Shown here: one piece after another, positions 45,371 through 57,904 of the stretch
Layout of the letters: every line of letters starts with the position of its first letter
How positions within the stretch are numbered: position 1 is the stretch's first letter
Made by a program: the position numbers and the translations under genes
Origin: Muscardinus avellanarius
Lineage: Eukaryota > Chordata > Mammalia > Rodentia > Gliridae
DNA length: 64,000 nucleotides
Assembly: GCA_963383645.1 (NCBI GenBank)
Contig: OY726565.1
Span: forward strand, 26,870,966 to 26,934,965
Direction: 5' to 3'
Notes under the pieces: generated by a model
Database searches by the model: none
Told to the model about the DNA's origin: nothing
Seen by the model: only the letters and a program-made list of their open reading frames with translations

Positions 45371-46800
45371 CCTCAACATATCATGTATTTACCCATCAAG
45401 ACTAGATTTATGAGCAAATTGGTCTCCTAAACACTTAGGTATAAAGGTATAAAAGGCAGAATTGGGGCTTGAAGACATACTTTCTAGCATACTGTTTGAA
45501 CTGATTCACTCGTATGAGGCCAGTCCATCAACTCATGTCTGCCAGTCTGTATGTGTGACAAGAAGGAAGAGGCCTGTGTGCCTGTTCAGTTTCCTAACAC
45601 TTCAGAATTCAAATGGGCTGCTGCAGGGAACTCACACCTGCACCTACCAAAGTGGTGAGGTAGAAGGGAGAGCGCGAAGTGAAAGATTTCTTCATGGAAG
45701 TCTTGGCTGCTGTGATTGACAGAGAGTTTCTCTTTGAAGCACCAGAGACCAGGGAAAATCTTGGGAATTTAAATATTTAAGAACAACATGCAAGGGATCC
45801 AGAAACTCCTGCAGGAGCAGGAGAGGCTTTAGAGTTTCAGTTAATTAGTTTAATGGGCTAAATGTTGTCACTGACATCTACAAACTAGTGACACGCAAGG
45901 ACACATGGGTTTCCGGGATGGTTCATTAAGAGAGATACCCATTCATTCTTTCATTTTTATTCAACAGCATACTCAATACCTACTTTGAATAACACATCAT
46001 GCTAGGTGCTGGGTGTAAAACCAAGAGTAAAATATCAATGTTCTACTGGACTAAATTTCTAAAAACAAAGATAGGGAGCTTTAACCAAGGTACCTGATCT
46101 GACCGAAAGCAGAAGTGGATAGTTCAGGGAAATGGCACTAAGTTCAGTGCATTAGAGCAGTGGTGAACTCTTTTTCATGTTTATACACTTCTTTGATGTT
46201 CTAATAGTTCTTTTAAAATAAATAAAAAATCATAAAGGGAAAGACATGAAAATCTTGGCCCAGAGAACCAAATGGGCCACTGTTTTAAAGAGATTTATAT
46301 TTTTCCTTTTATTCCAAGTTAGTCAAGAATTATTTAGTGCTCTGATGAAAGCTCTCCATCACCTCATTTCTGTTCCCACTGCTTCATCCAGAGAGCGGCT
46401 TCCACTTGTGTGGCTCCCCTCTCTTTCCTGTTTCATGCCGTGTCCTGCCACATCCTGCTCATTTCCCCTTGGTCTGTGTTGTAACTTTAGAATTCTTAAG
46501 TAGTTTTAGAGGAAGAGTATTAAACATAGTTGGAAATCAGTTGCTCTTCCTTGTTATAGCCAGAAGAAAATAAGAAGCTAGAGATGGCTTAAAAGGAATT
46601 GTAGCTTTTGAGAAATGAAGCCAGTTGTTATCTGAGGAATTCAAAAGGCAGGAATGCTTTGAAAGCAAATGATGGGCTTCTTATGATGCCCAAGTAAAAC
46701 TTGAGAAACTAGATTCAGATACCCAGGTGGATGGTAAAGGTTCTGAGAAGGCTCTAACACAGACATTTAAGCTGAACATGGATTAGAGCATCCCCTATTC
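45371..46800. other. unique sequence, faint ancient repeat at 45945-46030
   Basis: ttcattctttcatttttatt, then catgctaggtgctgggt, suggests an ancient MIR/L2-type motif. Frames at 45462-45719 and 46246-46503 (85 codons each) have no domain. Confidence 0.4.
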
Positions 46801-46803
46801 CTT

Positions 46804-46805
<2 letters not shown>

Positions 46806-46855
<50 letters not shown>
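46806..46855. repeat. (CA)n microsatellite
   Basis: About 25 uninterrupted CA units. Confidence 0.97.
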
Positions 46856-46857
<2 letters not shown>

Positions 46858-46994
46858 TGCATAGGAATTTCATATGTAGAAAGACTGAATATTTGAATTA
46901 GCCTATGGACTGAGTATAGGCTGACAATGTAAAATTATTAACAAATTTGGAACATTAACTAAAACACTTAGCCAGTTAGTGAAAACTCTCCTTC

Positions 46995-47256
46995 AGAAAA
47001 TGAGGGTGTGGTGGTGCACGCTTGTAATCCCTGCGCTTGGGAGGCAGAGACGGGAGGATCACGCAGGTTTAAAGCCAGCCCCGCACGCTGGCTTAGGAGA
47101 CCCTGTTTCCAAATAAAAATGTAAAAATAGGTCTGGGAGTGTAGCCCGGAGGTAGAAGGGCTTCCAGGAACCCCAGTACCACCAAAGGGAAAAAAAAAAA
47201 GCAAAGAAAAGAAAAGAAAAGGAAAGAAAAGAAAGAAAAAAAGAAAATGAGGGTGT
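46995..47256 (+). mobile_element. B1-dID SINE, young subfamily, 15-bp TSD
   Basis: ggtggtgcacgcttgtaatc to ggaaccccagtaccacc with an AAAAG-rich tail. agaaaatgagggtgt is present at 46995-47009 and 47242-47256. Confidence 0.93.
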
Positions 47257-50200
47257 TCTGTTTATTTCAATTTAATTGAGCAGTTTACCTCAGTGAGGTA
47301 GATGTGATTTTCCTAGCTTTAAGATACAGATATCAATTCAATTTCAGGAATCCAAAGGCAGTTAAACAATAGTTCTTATACATTCATCCAGTACTTTGAA
47401 TTGAGGAAGTTCTCAATTCAAGACTGATATAATCTTAGGCCAACTTCTGTCTAATGCAGTTTGGAGTCCCTGTCACTAGGGAAGTGGATCTTTTGACCAT
47501 GGTTTCTAAGCACAGAACAAAATGTGGAATAAAGAAGTAAAAACACAAGCAAACACACAGTTCAGGAAGAAAGACCACAGGTGATTTAATAAAATAAATA
47601 TATGCATCATTGTACATATTTGATTTGCTGATTATAAAACAACTCTTTTCTTGTCTACACCTACTTCCCTCTCCCCATTGAATTATATATTGGGCTAAGT
47701 ACACTTTTTATCTCTTCTAAGGTTGCATTTAATCTAAAGAGAAGTAATTTTTAAAAAGTACTACATATTCTATACAAAAATTGTTATTGCTGTATGCTAG
47801 GCAAGAGATCCCTGCTCAGGACATCTATTTGTTTGAAAATGTAAAACATATTTTAGCAGAGAGAGAACTAACCAAAATATGAAAGAAAATCTTTCATAAA
47901 GTTAATTAAAATAGTTTTACATTTGTAAGAAACATTACCTATGGTGATGCTTTAAAATATAGAAATATTTACATTATTCTTTTTACTTAACATAGCATCA
48001 AGAGTATTTTCTTAAATCTTACCCTTAACTACCTTCTTAGCATGTAAATTTTCCAAATGTGGTGCATCACTACAAATAGGAACTTAGGGGCACACAAAGA
48101 TATATGGAAACTTGCCAAGACATTCTGTTTATTGATTTGTTGGGCACTGATGGGGTTTTGAGAAGAAAGATAAAAATTAACAAATGGAAACTCAAAACAT
48201 TGACAAAGTGAAGATTTGAAATTAATTAGAGGTAAATAGTCCTGTCAACTGACCCTCAGAAAATCTTAGACATTCTATTCAGAATGCTGGAGCAGGCAGG
48301 TTTCCCCAGCTTGGGGTGCTAGGGAGCTGTCAGGTAGGACTTAAAGACCAAGGAGCAGCGGGCCTCTCTCCTCCAGAGATGGCAGGAAGAGGAACTGAGC
48401 TGGAGAGTCATTCAGCTCCCCAGGGGGAAAGGCTTAAAGGGACAGAGAGAGGGCAGGAGTGTTTAGGAAAATCCTTCCTCATAGAAACCAGAACAGCTGA
48501 GAAAATGTGTTTCTTTCCAGCGGATATGACTCTTTAATCCCTTGGATTTTTTTCGTTCAACACTCTTGGTGGCTTCAACACATGGTTCAAGGTGGCTTTG
48601 AGGGATTAAGCATAAAAAATTTAAGATGCGTAATGCAGTGCACTTGGTGGCACTGCTTTGTATTGCTTTGAATCCTAATGTTTTCTTCTGGGTCTTTTGC
48701 CCAGAGCTGTGTTAATATGCTTGAATGTTTTAAGCTTATTATAACCAGCTACAACTAGTAAAAATGCTGACATATAAGCCACTAAGATCCTCGTACTTAA
48801 CTTCAAATGAGCTAGTTCCACAAACAAATCAATGGCACTTTGTCTTTCCTACAGATGTTTGTTCAAACATCATTTACATCACTGTCCAGAATTTGACATC
48901 CAAGATTTTATTCTAAACACAATTCAGAGATGTTTCTGAGTCCTTAAAAGCATGGGAAATGTGGTATGCTTGTAAGATACAAATATCAAAATGCCCTTAC
49001 GCGTTTGCTTTTTCATCTATAGAGCTCTTCAGGTAGCTATAGGTAGATAGAGAATGCTAATAGTGTTGCCTGCTATAAGGATCAAATGGGCTATGACTGC
49101 CAAAATTGAAGCCGTTTTTCTTAAAAATAGCAATCAGTGAGTGATCTCAAATTTACACTGTTTCTATGCCAAATTAAAAAAAAAATGTTTTTGTTTTTAA
49201 CAGAATGTACAAGTCTCAGCTTTCAAAGTGACCTTGAAGACAGGGCATGACTGAAGTGCAAATGTGACAGGTGTTACTACCTCAACTCCTACTGACACCT
49301 AATAAATGTGTTTTAAAACAAGAGCGGGGATGACTTTAGATGACAGCTTATAAACTAGTAGTCTTAGCAAGAGTCTTGTGTTTAGCGACTTGGTGGCCTT
49401 TGAAGATCTCTTACAGTTTGGGGGAGAGGGTTGTTCTTGGCTGAGGTCTGTGAGTCCATGTGGGCCTGTGGGAAACTGACTAGAATTCCAAAACAAGAGT
49501 GTGTTTATAATTTGTACAAGCCGGGGAGGACCTGTGGATGAGGCTGTTTCCCTTGGTTCTAGAAAGGTGCAAGGGTGCCCTCTTTGGCTCTGGTTAAAAA
49601 AAAAATGCTTTCCATGGATAGTTGAGTTATCTGGGCCCACAAGCAACTTCCAAAGCCTGCATCAAGGTGTCAGCCAGCTGACATGAGATCTGTGAAGTGA
49701 CAGCAAACTGCATGGCTGACCAAGGGCCAGGTTTGCCAGCAATGGCCAGTCCCACCGCCACTTGTCCTCCAGGCCCTTGCTAACATGTGTGGCCTTACTC
49801 TGCTGGCCTGCCTCTCCTCTGTCAGAATCCTTTACAGCTGCTCTGCTGAAAGGCTGACTTCATTGTAACTCTTTTGGTAATAATAGAATATTCCTTAGCT
49901 ATATCACACAGTCCTGGTTTTCAGAACGTGCCTTCACATTACACCATGCCATTTGTTGCTTTAGGCATAGATCCTGCAGATTCTGAGGGTTGGAAGAATT
50001 CCATTAGAGATTACCTAATTTAACCTCTTTGTTTTGTCAAAGAGGAATGGTGGGTCAAAACTAATGCAACACAGTTTAAAAACCTAGAGCCTGCTACCCT
50101 GAGCCTCAGTTGAATTAAGTTACCATTACACAATATTTATAACCAACACATGAGTGAGTCAGGATAGAGGTTACCATTTCATAGATAAACTAGCGAAGAT

Positions 50201-50330
50201 CATGGGGATTAAGTGACTCATATGGTGGTTCATGTAACTGAGTTGGGACAAAGCTAGGAAGAAATTCAGTTATTTTGATTTTCAGGTGGTAATTTTTACA
50301 TACAGACATGCATGAACATGAACTTGGAAC
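47257..50330. other. unique sequence, about 3.1 kb; weak MIR at 50165-50290
   Basis: The longest repeat-poor stretch in the right half. No exon recognised; frames up to 115 codons (49299-49646, minus) lack domains. 48640-48910 looks unique and could be a conserved non-coding element, untestable here. Confidence 0.45.
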
Positions 50331-50332
50331 TG

Positions 50333-50530
50333 GGACAGGCAGTGTGGTGCACTCCTGTAATCCAGTATTTGGGATGCTGAAACAGGAGGATCACAGGCCC
50401 AAGGCCAGCCTCAGCAACTTAGTGAGGCCCTCAGCAATTTAGTGAGACTGCTTTGTAATCAAAAGTAAAATAGGTGGGGGTATAGTTTGGAGGTAGCATG
50501 CCTCTGGGTTCAATCCCTTGAAACACTCAC
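50333..50530 (+). mobile_element. B1-dID SINE
   Basis: gggacaggcagtgtggtgca to gggttcaatcccttgaaac. Confidence 0.83.
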
Positions 50531-51703
50531 ACTGAAAAAGAAGATGAGACAAACATTTGTCACTCTATGTAAACTTTCTTTAAGAAGCATTCAATATTCT
50601 AGAGCTTCAAGAAATTCTTACTACTCAAGACCTCTCTCAAGTTCACAGGAGCTGTTCTGTTTGGGGAAGGCAGAACATATGGGCACAAAACTGGCTGGTG
50701 GGATGAACAAATGATTTGGAAGGAGTCCTTGCTAGAAAGATAGCCTTATTAACTACTATATGCAAAATACATTGGTCCCAGGGACGATAGACAAGCCGAG
50801 TCTAACTCTAGCACTAAGACCATATTCCTTAAAGGAGGAAGGAGTGAGTTTTTAGAGGATGAAATTAATTTTTTTCAGAGGAAAAAATATGTATAAAATT
50901 ACATTTAAGAGGGGAGCTTTGCTCTTAATTTTTTATGTCTTATGGAGATTTTAGTTAAGATTTTCTGAGCATTGGTTATAACAATAAAAGGCAGTTTATT
51001 TCTCAATTGTTGCCTTCTTCCACCTAGGATATATGGTTTTGATTATCAAAATGAAAAGGTAGTTTGTTCTGTAATACGCTCAAGTTCTAAACAGATCCCC
51101 AGGATTTAAGAAAGAAGTTTTAATGCCTGTCAGTAGTTTCAAGAATAACATTATGATTTGCAAATGATAAGGCACACAGCACTGTGTACTGTTTATGTTT
51201 GGAAAACTATTTAATGAAGAGTTCTATTACATTTTATCCCACAGGGAAAGATCAGCACAGGTCACAAGACATGTCTTGTTCAGTCCCATGATCTGCCCTC
51301 TACCAGCTGTTTTCTCACCACGCACACACACCATAGCTGCTTACCGTACAGCTAAGCACGTTTTCTAAAGCAAAATAAAATTTATTCAAACACCAAACAG
51401 ATGTGAATAAAAAGAAGAGGGTTGTTTAAAAATATTTTGTTGCTAGCAGCGATTATTTTGTCCCACGAATGGCACTGGCCATTGGTGTAGAATGTGAATA
51501 AAGCTGGTTTGGTTACTTTGGAAGATGGAACAATAGCATTTCCCATTTTCAGCCCATGAGATTGTTTATTGAAATTTCATTATGTTTTTCAAATTATATT
51601 TTGAAGAAAGCATCAAATTAAAATGAAAAATAGTTATATAGATCAGAAAATGATTTAGTTCTACAGTTTCATAGATATGGTCATATACAAAATGTTACAA
51701 AAA

Positions 51704-51708
<5 letters not shown>
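50531..51708. other. unique sequence
   Basis: Nothing recognised. Confidence 0.4.

Positions 51709-51710
<2 letters not shown>

Positions 51711-51751
<41 letters not shown>
51711..51751. repeat. (GT)n microsatellite
   Basis: About 20 GT units adjoining a reversed SINE, probably its converted tail. Confidence 0.95.
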
Positions 51752-51755
<4 letters not shown>

Positions 51756-51955
51756 ACTTGGGATTAAACCCAGGAACATTCTATCTCTGAGCTACATCCC
51801 TAGCCCATTTTTACTTTTAGTTTTGAAACACAACCAAAACTTTTTCTAGGTTGCTAAGAGTCTCAATAAATTACTGAGCTAGTGTTGAACCTAAAATCCT
51901 TCTGTCTCAACCTCCTACATACAGGGTTTATAGGTGTGTGCCACCATGCCTGGCC
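51752..51955 (-). mobile_element. B1-dID SINE, diverged
   Basis: Reversed copy from cttgggattaaacccaggaa to gccaccatgcctggcc. Confidence 0.83.
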
Positions 51956-52385
51956 AAAAGGTGCTTTTTAAAATTCATTGAACATATTTTCTAAATTTTA
52001 AAATAGGCATATAATTATCATGGTTGATGTAAAAAAATTAAGAAATTTCCCTTGAACCATATCCAGATACTTTAAATGAAATAATTAGAAGGCTTTTTTC
52101 TCTTAGAAGATACTGTTTTATTGAAATAATGCCATTAGCTTACTGAAAAATTAGAAAACATAAATATACTCCAGTGACTTTATTATATATGCCCATGATA
52201 CAATGATTCAGAATAACATGAAGAAATTTGATGGGTAGAAATGAACTTTTTGGGTAAAAAATATTTATGAATTGGGGAATGGTTTCATAAAAAGTCTAAC
52301 TAATTGAAATGTTAACTAACTCAAGATAAAGACCAACATGTTGATCAAAAGAGCAGAAAGTGAAATTAAACATGGTCCTAGATTT
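51956..52385. other. unique AT-rich sequence
   Basis: Nothing recognised upstream of the L1 fragment. Confidence 0.4.
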
Positions 52386-52389
52386 TGCC

Positions 52390-54021
52390 TTGCAGCACCA
52401 GGCTCCAGAGAGGAAGGGAACTCATAACGGGGCTCAGAAACCAGAGAGGAGATACGCCAGCCTCACGCCTGAGAACACGGCAGCAGCGAGTTCACCGGAC
52501 GGCACCAGACCAACACACTCAACAGCCCACCAAGCTCCAGAGAGGAGCGGCGGACAGTGAGCTGAGGTGAGCCGCTGCGGAAAAGCCGGGTGGGATTCGG
52601 CAGATTTCTCGGCACAGGGAACATCTAAAGCTCCCAGAGGCTGGGCTCAGCGCACCCTGCAGGGACTCAGAGTGGAGTTCAAAAACAGAAAAGAAATACG
52701 CCAGCCTCACGGTCGAGGGCGCAGCAGCAGCACCATATTGCTACCGGCAGCAGCAGCAGCGAATTCACCGAGTCCACCGCGTCCACTACAGCTCCATCTG
52801 CGCACTCAACAGTGAGTAAAATTGGGGCCCCTAGAGGAGAAATCCCAGTACTGTACTCCCAGGGACTTGACCCATGGGGGAGTGGTGGTGGCAGAGATAT
52901 TACACCATAGGAGAATGCCCAACCTGGCACCCCCCATGGTCTAAAGCAGCCTCAATTGACTCCCAGGGTCTGTGACTCTGCGATACAACCCAGTAAAGGA
53001 GTAGTGGGGACTGAGATACCATAGACTTGAGATCCACAGAACCTTAAGTGAAGTCGTAGTGACCCAGGGAAGAACCCAGAGAAGGTACAAACTTCCGAAA
53101 TCATGGGAAAGAGGAATAACAATGGAGAAATGAATGCCCACAACCCCACAACATCAGAACCTGATAAAACAGAAATTCAAAGATTTATAGAAGATCAAAT
53201 CAAGAAAATAACTGTAGAAATAATAGAGGTGTTTCGAAAAGATTTCAGAGAGAGAGAGCCAAAGAGAGATAAAGGATGCAATTAATGAAGTAAAGGCCTC
53301 AATTCAAAGTACAAACAACCGATTAGACCACATGGAGAATAGAATCTCACTCCTAGAAGATGATCATTCAAAAAATGAACGCATAGTTTCTAATTTAGAA
53401 AAAAAATTCGACAGCAGGAATCTGACATTGAAGAAATATGGGCCCATTTTAAGAGAGCTAACCTAAGAATAATTGGAATAGAGGAGAGAAAAGAAGGTGA
53501 AACCAAAGGGATTAACAATCTTTTCAAGGAAATAATAGCAGAAAATTTTCCAAACATAGAGCAAGAGGTCGATACACAGGTCCAGGAAACTTATAGAACC
53601 CCCTTTAGACAGGATGGGAGAAGAGGATCCCCACGCCACATAATTGTCAAAATGACAATGTGGAAGCCAAGCAGAGAATCTTAAAGGCAACAAAACAAAG
53701 GGCCAAGTGACAATTAGAGGTAAACCAATTAGAATCACTCCAGACTTCCCAAACCAAGTTATGAGAGCCAGAAGGGCTTGGAGTAACATATTCCAAACTC
53801 TGAAAGAAAACAACTTCCAGCCAAAAATTTCCTACCCAGCAAAACTTCCTATCAAATTAGATGGAGAAATAAGAAGCTTCCACGACAAACAGAAACTGAA
53901 GGAATTTATGTCTTCAAAACCAGCGCTAGAGAAAATACTCAAAGAGATTAACTACAAAGAAGAATTAGGTAACACACACCAGAACCAGAGAAACAAAAAT
54001 TTCCATCCAACAGACAACTAA
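52390..54021 (+). mobile_element. 3'-truncated L1: 5' UTR plus ORF1, no ORF2
   Basis: GC-rich 5' UTR (52390-53102) shares long stretches with the fragment at 54532-55288, for example gagccgctgcggaa, acatctaaagctcccag and gggacttgaccca. ORF1 follows, and homology stops at its stop codon with no ORF2 or poly(A). TPRT normally truncates the 5' end, so the lost 3' end implies a deletion, recombination, or a half-L1 (HAL1-like) element. Confidence 0.8.
53103..54021 (+). pseudogene. L1 ORF1p relic (RNA-binding chaperone)
   Basis: In family members ORF1p is a trimeric RNA-binding protein that coats L1 RNA in cytoplasmic particles. The ATG at 53103 follows the 5' UTR and gives a Lys/Asn-rich N-terminus (MGKRNNNGEMNAHNP). 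A heptad-like coiled coil follows but is cut by a stop at 53283-53285, and the frame shifts at least once more before the RRM-like middle (NLRIIGIEE-type region near 53457-53490). The C-terminal domain is open from 53707 (RITPDFPNQVMRARRAW, then YPAKLPI) to the stop at 54019-54021. Total length of about 306 codons equals the family's usual length, so only small lesions inactivate it. Confidence 0.82.
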
Positions 54022-54129
54022 GATTGGTTAGCTGTGGAGATTCATTATTTATCTTAGTCTTTTACCTATCTCTAAATTGTATTGTTTGCTTTTATTGTTG
54101 CTAATTTTTAGGATTTCTAGTTGGAATAT

Positions 54130-54530
54130 TAATATACCTTCAGATATAGCATTTGGAAATATTTTATCCCATTCTATTAGCAACTTTTAACTCTGTTTAC
54201 ATTGTCTTTGGATATACAATTTTTTTTTATTTTTAGGGAGTTTATTTACCCTTTTGTTGCCTGTGCCATTGAAATCATATCCAAGAAATCACTGCCAATT
54301 TCAATGTTGTGATGTTTTATGACCCAGATTTTCTTCTAAAAGTTTATAGTATTAAGATTTATATTTAGGTCTTTTATCTATTTTGAGTTAATATTTGTAT
54401 ATGTGTTAGGTAAGGGTCCAATTTTCTTCTTTTTCATGTAATTATTATTTTTCAACAATATTTGGTTAAAAGATTAGTATTTCCTCCACCAAATGTTCGT
54501 GGAAACCTTGTCAAAAATAACTTGACAACT
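54130..54530 (-). mobile_element. older L1 ORF2 fragment, antisense
   Basis: Reads as the reverse of ancient mammalian L1 ORF2: ggaaatattttatcccattc, cccttttgttgcctgtgcc, tcatatccaagaaatcactg, gttaggtaagggtccaattt, accttgtcaaaaataacttg. It lies between two L1 5' fragments of a younger family and may be the original local DNA. Confidence 0.75.
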
Positions 54531-54531
54531 T

Positions 54532-55288
54532 CCAGGAAGATGGCAACTGAGAAAAGCGGGGCTTAAGAGCCCCGCTAACAACAAATATTCATTGCCACAA
54601 AATCAGCACCTTTCAAAGCCAGAAAACAACATCACCAGAGAAACAAAAAAAATCACCAGGCTCCAGAGAGAAAGCGGACTGAGAACAGAGCCACAGAGGA
54701 GATCCTCACACCCGAAGACGCGGCAGATGCGGCAGCAGCGCCATACTGCCGGCGAATTCACAGGACGGCCACAGCAAGCCGAGGGGAGCCGCTGCGGAAC
54801 AGTCAGGCGGGATTTCTCGGTGCAGAGGACATCTAAAGCTCCCAGTGTCTGAGCTCAGCACACGCTGCAGGGATTCAGAGTGGAAATCAAAACCAAGAAA
54901 AAAAAAAAAAAACGCCAGCCCAACAGCCGAGGGCGTAGCAGTGTCGCCATATTGCCACCGGCGGCAGCAGCACCGAATTCACTACAGCTACATCTGCGTA
55001 CTCAAGAACAGTGAGTCAAATTGCGGGCCACAGCGGAGAAATCCCAGTACTGTACTCACTGGGACTTGACCCAGTGGGAGAGGGGCGGTGGCAGTGATAT
55101 CACACCATAGGAGAACGTGCAACCTGGTACCCCACGGTCTAAAACAGCCTCTATCGACTCTCTGGGTCAGAGACTCTGTGATACAACCCAGTAAACGAGT
55201 AGTGGGGTCTGAGATACCACAGACTTGAGATCCAGAGCACTTTAAGTGAAGTCATAGTGACCCAAGGGAAGAACCCAGAGAAGGCACA
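54532..55288 (+). mobile_element. L1 5' UTR fragment only
   Basis: Starts ttccaggaagatggcaactg, a plausible true 5' end (the 'aagatggc' start is typical of mammalian L1). It runs through the CpG-rich UTR and stops at agaacccagagaaggcaca, just short of the ORF1 ATG by comparison with the copy at 52390. No poly(A) or TSD is visible. Confidence 0.8.
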
Positions 55289-55615
55289 ATCCACTTAGTG
55301 GATTTATTTGTGTGGTAACCTAGGCTGGTAGGGTATGGCTGGACAAGGTGAGTCCCTGGAAATGTGGCCTTAATTATTTTACTGCTTCCTTGAATCCCCT
55401 TGTTTATTCTCTTTTGCTTCCAGATTCCATGATGTGAGAGCAGAACTTTGCTAGCCTCTCTCCACTTCACATCACCATGCCATGCCCTGAGACCTGGAGA
55501 CCTGGCCTCACATGGACTGAAACTTGGAAGCCCCAAAAGTATGTGAGCAAATAAATCTTTCTTCCTCTAAGTTGTACGATCAATTGCTTTGGATTTTGAC
55601 AGTGAGACTCTTCAA
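55289..55615 (+). mobile_element. ORR1/MT-like rodent MaLR LTR
   Basis: Contains ttccatgatgtgagagcaga, acatggactgaaacttggaa and gagcaaataaatctttcttc followed by ctaagttgt, the characteristic 3' half of rodent ORR1/MT LTRs, with AATAAA. The left boundary is unclear. Confidence 0.65.
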
Positions 55616-56085
55616 TGAAACACTTACATAGAAACCAAAAATTTCAGAAATGGATTCTCCAAGGAATAGAATCAATGGTGTGGATGTCTATGAAGACAGG
55701 TTTATTTTAAAGAATTGGCTCAATATGAGTGGCAAGTTCAAATTCTGTGAAATAGATTGGCACTTCAGAGAGTCAGGAAAAAGCTAAAATTTAAGCTCAG
55801 GTCTGAAGGCAGAACTTTCTTCCCTTTTCCCTTTTCCTTAAGATTCTTAACTTCTTGAGTGAATCTCATTCTTATGGAATATAATCTACTTTATATAAAA
55901 ATCTATTAATTTAAATGTTAATTTTATGTAAAGAATACCTTCATAGCAGATCTGTAAAAGCCAGAGCCCCACAGCTTAGCCAAGCTGACACCTTGATTAA
56001 CAATTACAAGAACATAATAAACAAGTCACTCTTACTGCATTGGTGATGGCTATATTGATTTTTCAATAATTCTATAAAGTAATTT
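55616..56085. other. unique sequence
   Basis: Nothing recognised. Confidence 0.4.
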
Positions 56086-56394
56086 TGAACATTTTATCAA
56101 GAATTTCAAAATGACCACACTATTTTTTTTAGCAAATAATGATACATCTAAGGTTATAAACTACAGACACAAAGCAAAAACCATAAAGTAAAAGATCAAG
56201 TATAACATTAAAACTAAATTTTTGCAATATTAGACATTGTTCACAAAACCACCATCCCAGGAAATATACTTGGAACACATGCGGCAGATAAAAGATTAGT
56301 AACTAAACTATACAGAGCACACTTTCATTCCTATAACCATTGCAAAAACAATTTAAATACCAATAGAAATAGAAAATGGGCAAAAATATCCTTT

Positions 56395-56634
56395 AAAAAA
56401 TACTCAAATTGCGGCCGGGCATGGTGGGGCACGCTTGTAATCCCCGTGCTTGGGAGGTGGAGACAGGAGGATCACACAGGTTTGAAGACAACGCGCTAGC
56501 TTAAGAGACCCTGTTTCCAAATAAAAAATATGAAAAATAGGTCTGGGAGTGTAGCCCAGAGGTAGAAGGGCTTCCAGGAACCCCAATACCACAAAAATAA
56601 ATAAATAAGTAAAATAAAAAAATACTCAAATTGC
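56395..56634 (+). mobile_element. B1-dID SINE, young subfamily, 18-bp TSD
   Basis: ggccgggcatggtggggcac to ttccaggaaccccaatacca. aaaaaatactcaaattgc is at 56395-56412 and 56617-56634. Confidence 0.93.
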
Positions 56635-56825
56635 AAAAAATTATCTGAAAGTATATTTAACTTGTAATCAGAGAAATTCAAATTTAAAAAGTGTCATTTT
56701 TCAAGTTACCAGAAAGACCAACAATGCTAACTATTAGAAAGATTTTAAATTGATATAAACATATTAGAGAATACCTAGTTTGCCAATACCTAGTAAAACC
56801 AAATATGTGAATAAATTTAAACTTT

Positions 56826-57037
56826 AAAATTCCACTCCTATCCGGGCATTGTGGTGCACACTTGTAATCCCAGCATTTGGGAGGCTGAGACAGGAGATCA
56901 TCGTTGTTTGTGACCAGCCTCGGCTACTTGGTAAAGCCCTTTGCAACTCAGTGAGACTGTTTCAAAATAAAGAATAAAAAATGGGGCTGGGGGCGTAGCT
57001 CAGAAGTAGAATGCCCCTGGGTTCCATCATCAGTACT

Positions 57038-57082
<45 letters not shown>

Positions 57083-57090
57083 CCACTTCT
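56826..57090 (+). mobile_element. B1-dID SINE with A40 tail and TSD
   Basis: tccgggcattgtggtgcaca to gttccatcatcagtactgc, then an uninterrupted A run of about 40. aaaattccact lies on both sides. The long pure tail usually marks a recent insertion. Confidence 0.9.
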
Positions 57091-57455
57091 ACTTCTATAT
57101 GACCTAGTAAAATTCTGGCACATGAACAAATGACTATGTATTGTTTGTAGTATTATTTACAAATGGGAAACAGAACAAATAATTCAAATATTCATCAGCA
57201 GAAAATAAATGTTGATGTTGTCATCAATTAGAATGTTGTATGTTAGTTTAAATAAATAAATAAATGGATTTACATTTATCAACATGGATTTATCATAAAA
57301 ATATATATCCAGTAAAAAAAGTAGGTTACAAAATTTTATATATACATATATAATAATATAATATATAATAATATGTATAACAGTGAGTTATGATTGTATA
57401 TATTTTTATTTTATAAATATAATTTATTATATTAACCAGTTAGATATATATTAGC

Positions 57456-57460
<5 letters not shown>

Positions 57461-57515
<55 letters not shown>
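57461..57515. repeat. (TG)n(TA)n microsatellite
   Basis: About 21 TG units followed by TA units. Confidence 0.95.
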
Positions 57516-57534
57516 GTTTTATATGGCTTTCTAT

Positions 57535-57640
57535 CTCCTCATGGTGACTTTTCAGTTGTCTAAACAGGCAGAACACGTTCCTGCCCAGGAACTTTGTACT
57601 TGATACTCTTTCTACTTGGAACATGCACTTCCCAGGAGGA
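57535..57640 (+). mobile_element. possible L2 fragment
   Basis: gaactttgtacttgatactc, then ctttctacttggaacatgc, resembles the L2 3' motif 'cctttgcacttgctgttccctctgcctgg'. Confidence 0.4.
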
Positions 57641-57904
57641 TCATGCAGAGTTTGATGCAAGACAGAAAGCAGGCACAAGCCCCAGAGTTTATGCTTCTTT
57701 AGTTCTGGGGAAAGAAGGATTTGGAAGACCAGGGAAGCTTACTACAACTCTCAGAAGGCACACCGTGTTCATGTACCAGCAGAACCCAGGATGGAGGGAG
57801 GCCCAAGGAATCTGAGCTCTTAACTTTCAAGATTGTGAACAAGGCAGTTTCAAGCCAGAGGCCTCCAAAGACCAGGAAGCCCCAAGGCAGAGAGGCAGGG
57901 GACC

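Larger units (their letters stand above)
56090..57320 (+). mobile_element. ancient L1 (L1M-like) 3' part
   Basis: Decayed L1 ORF2/3' motifs in order: agaaaatgggcaaaaatatc, taatcagagaaattcaaat, aattccactcctatc, gtattatttacaaatgggaa, attcaaatattcatcagcag. Two B1-dID copies are inserted in it. Confidence 0.6.
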
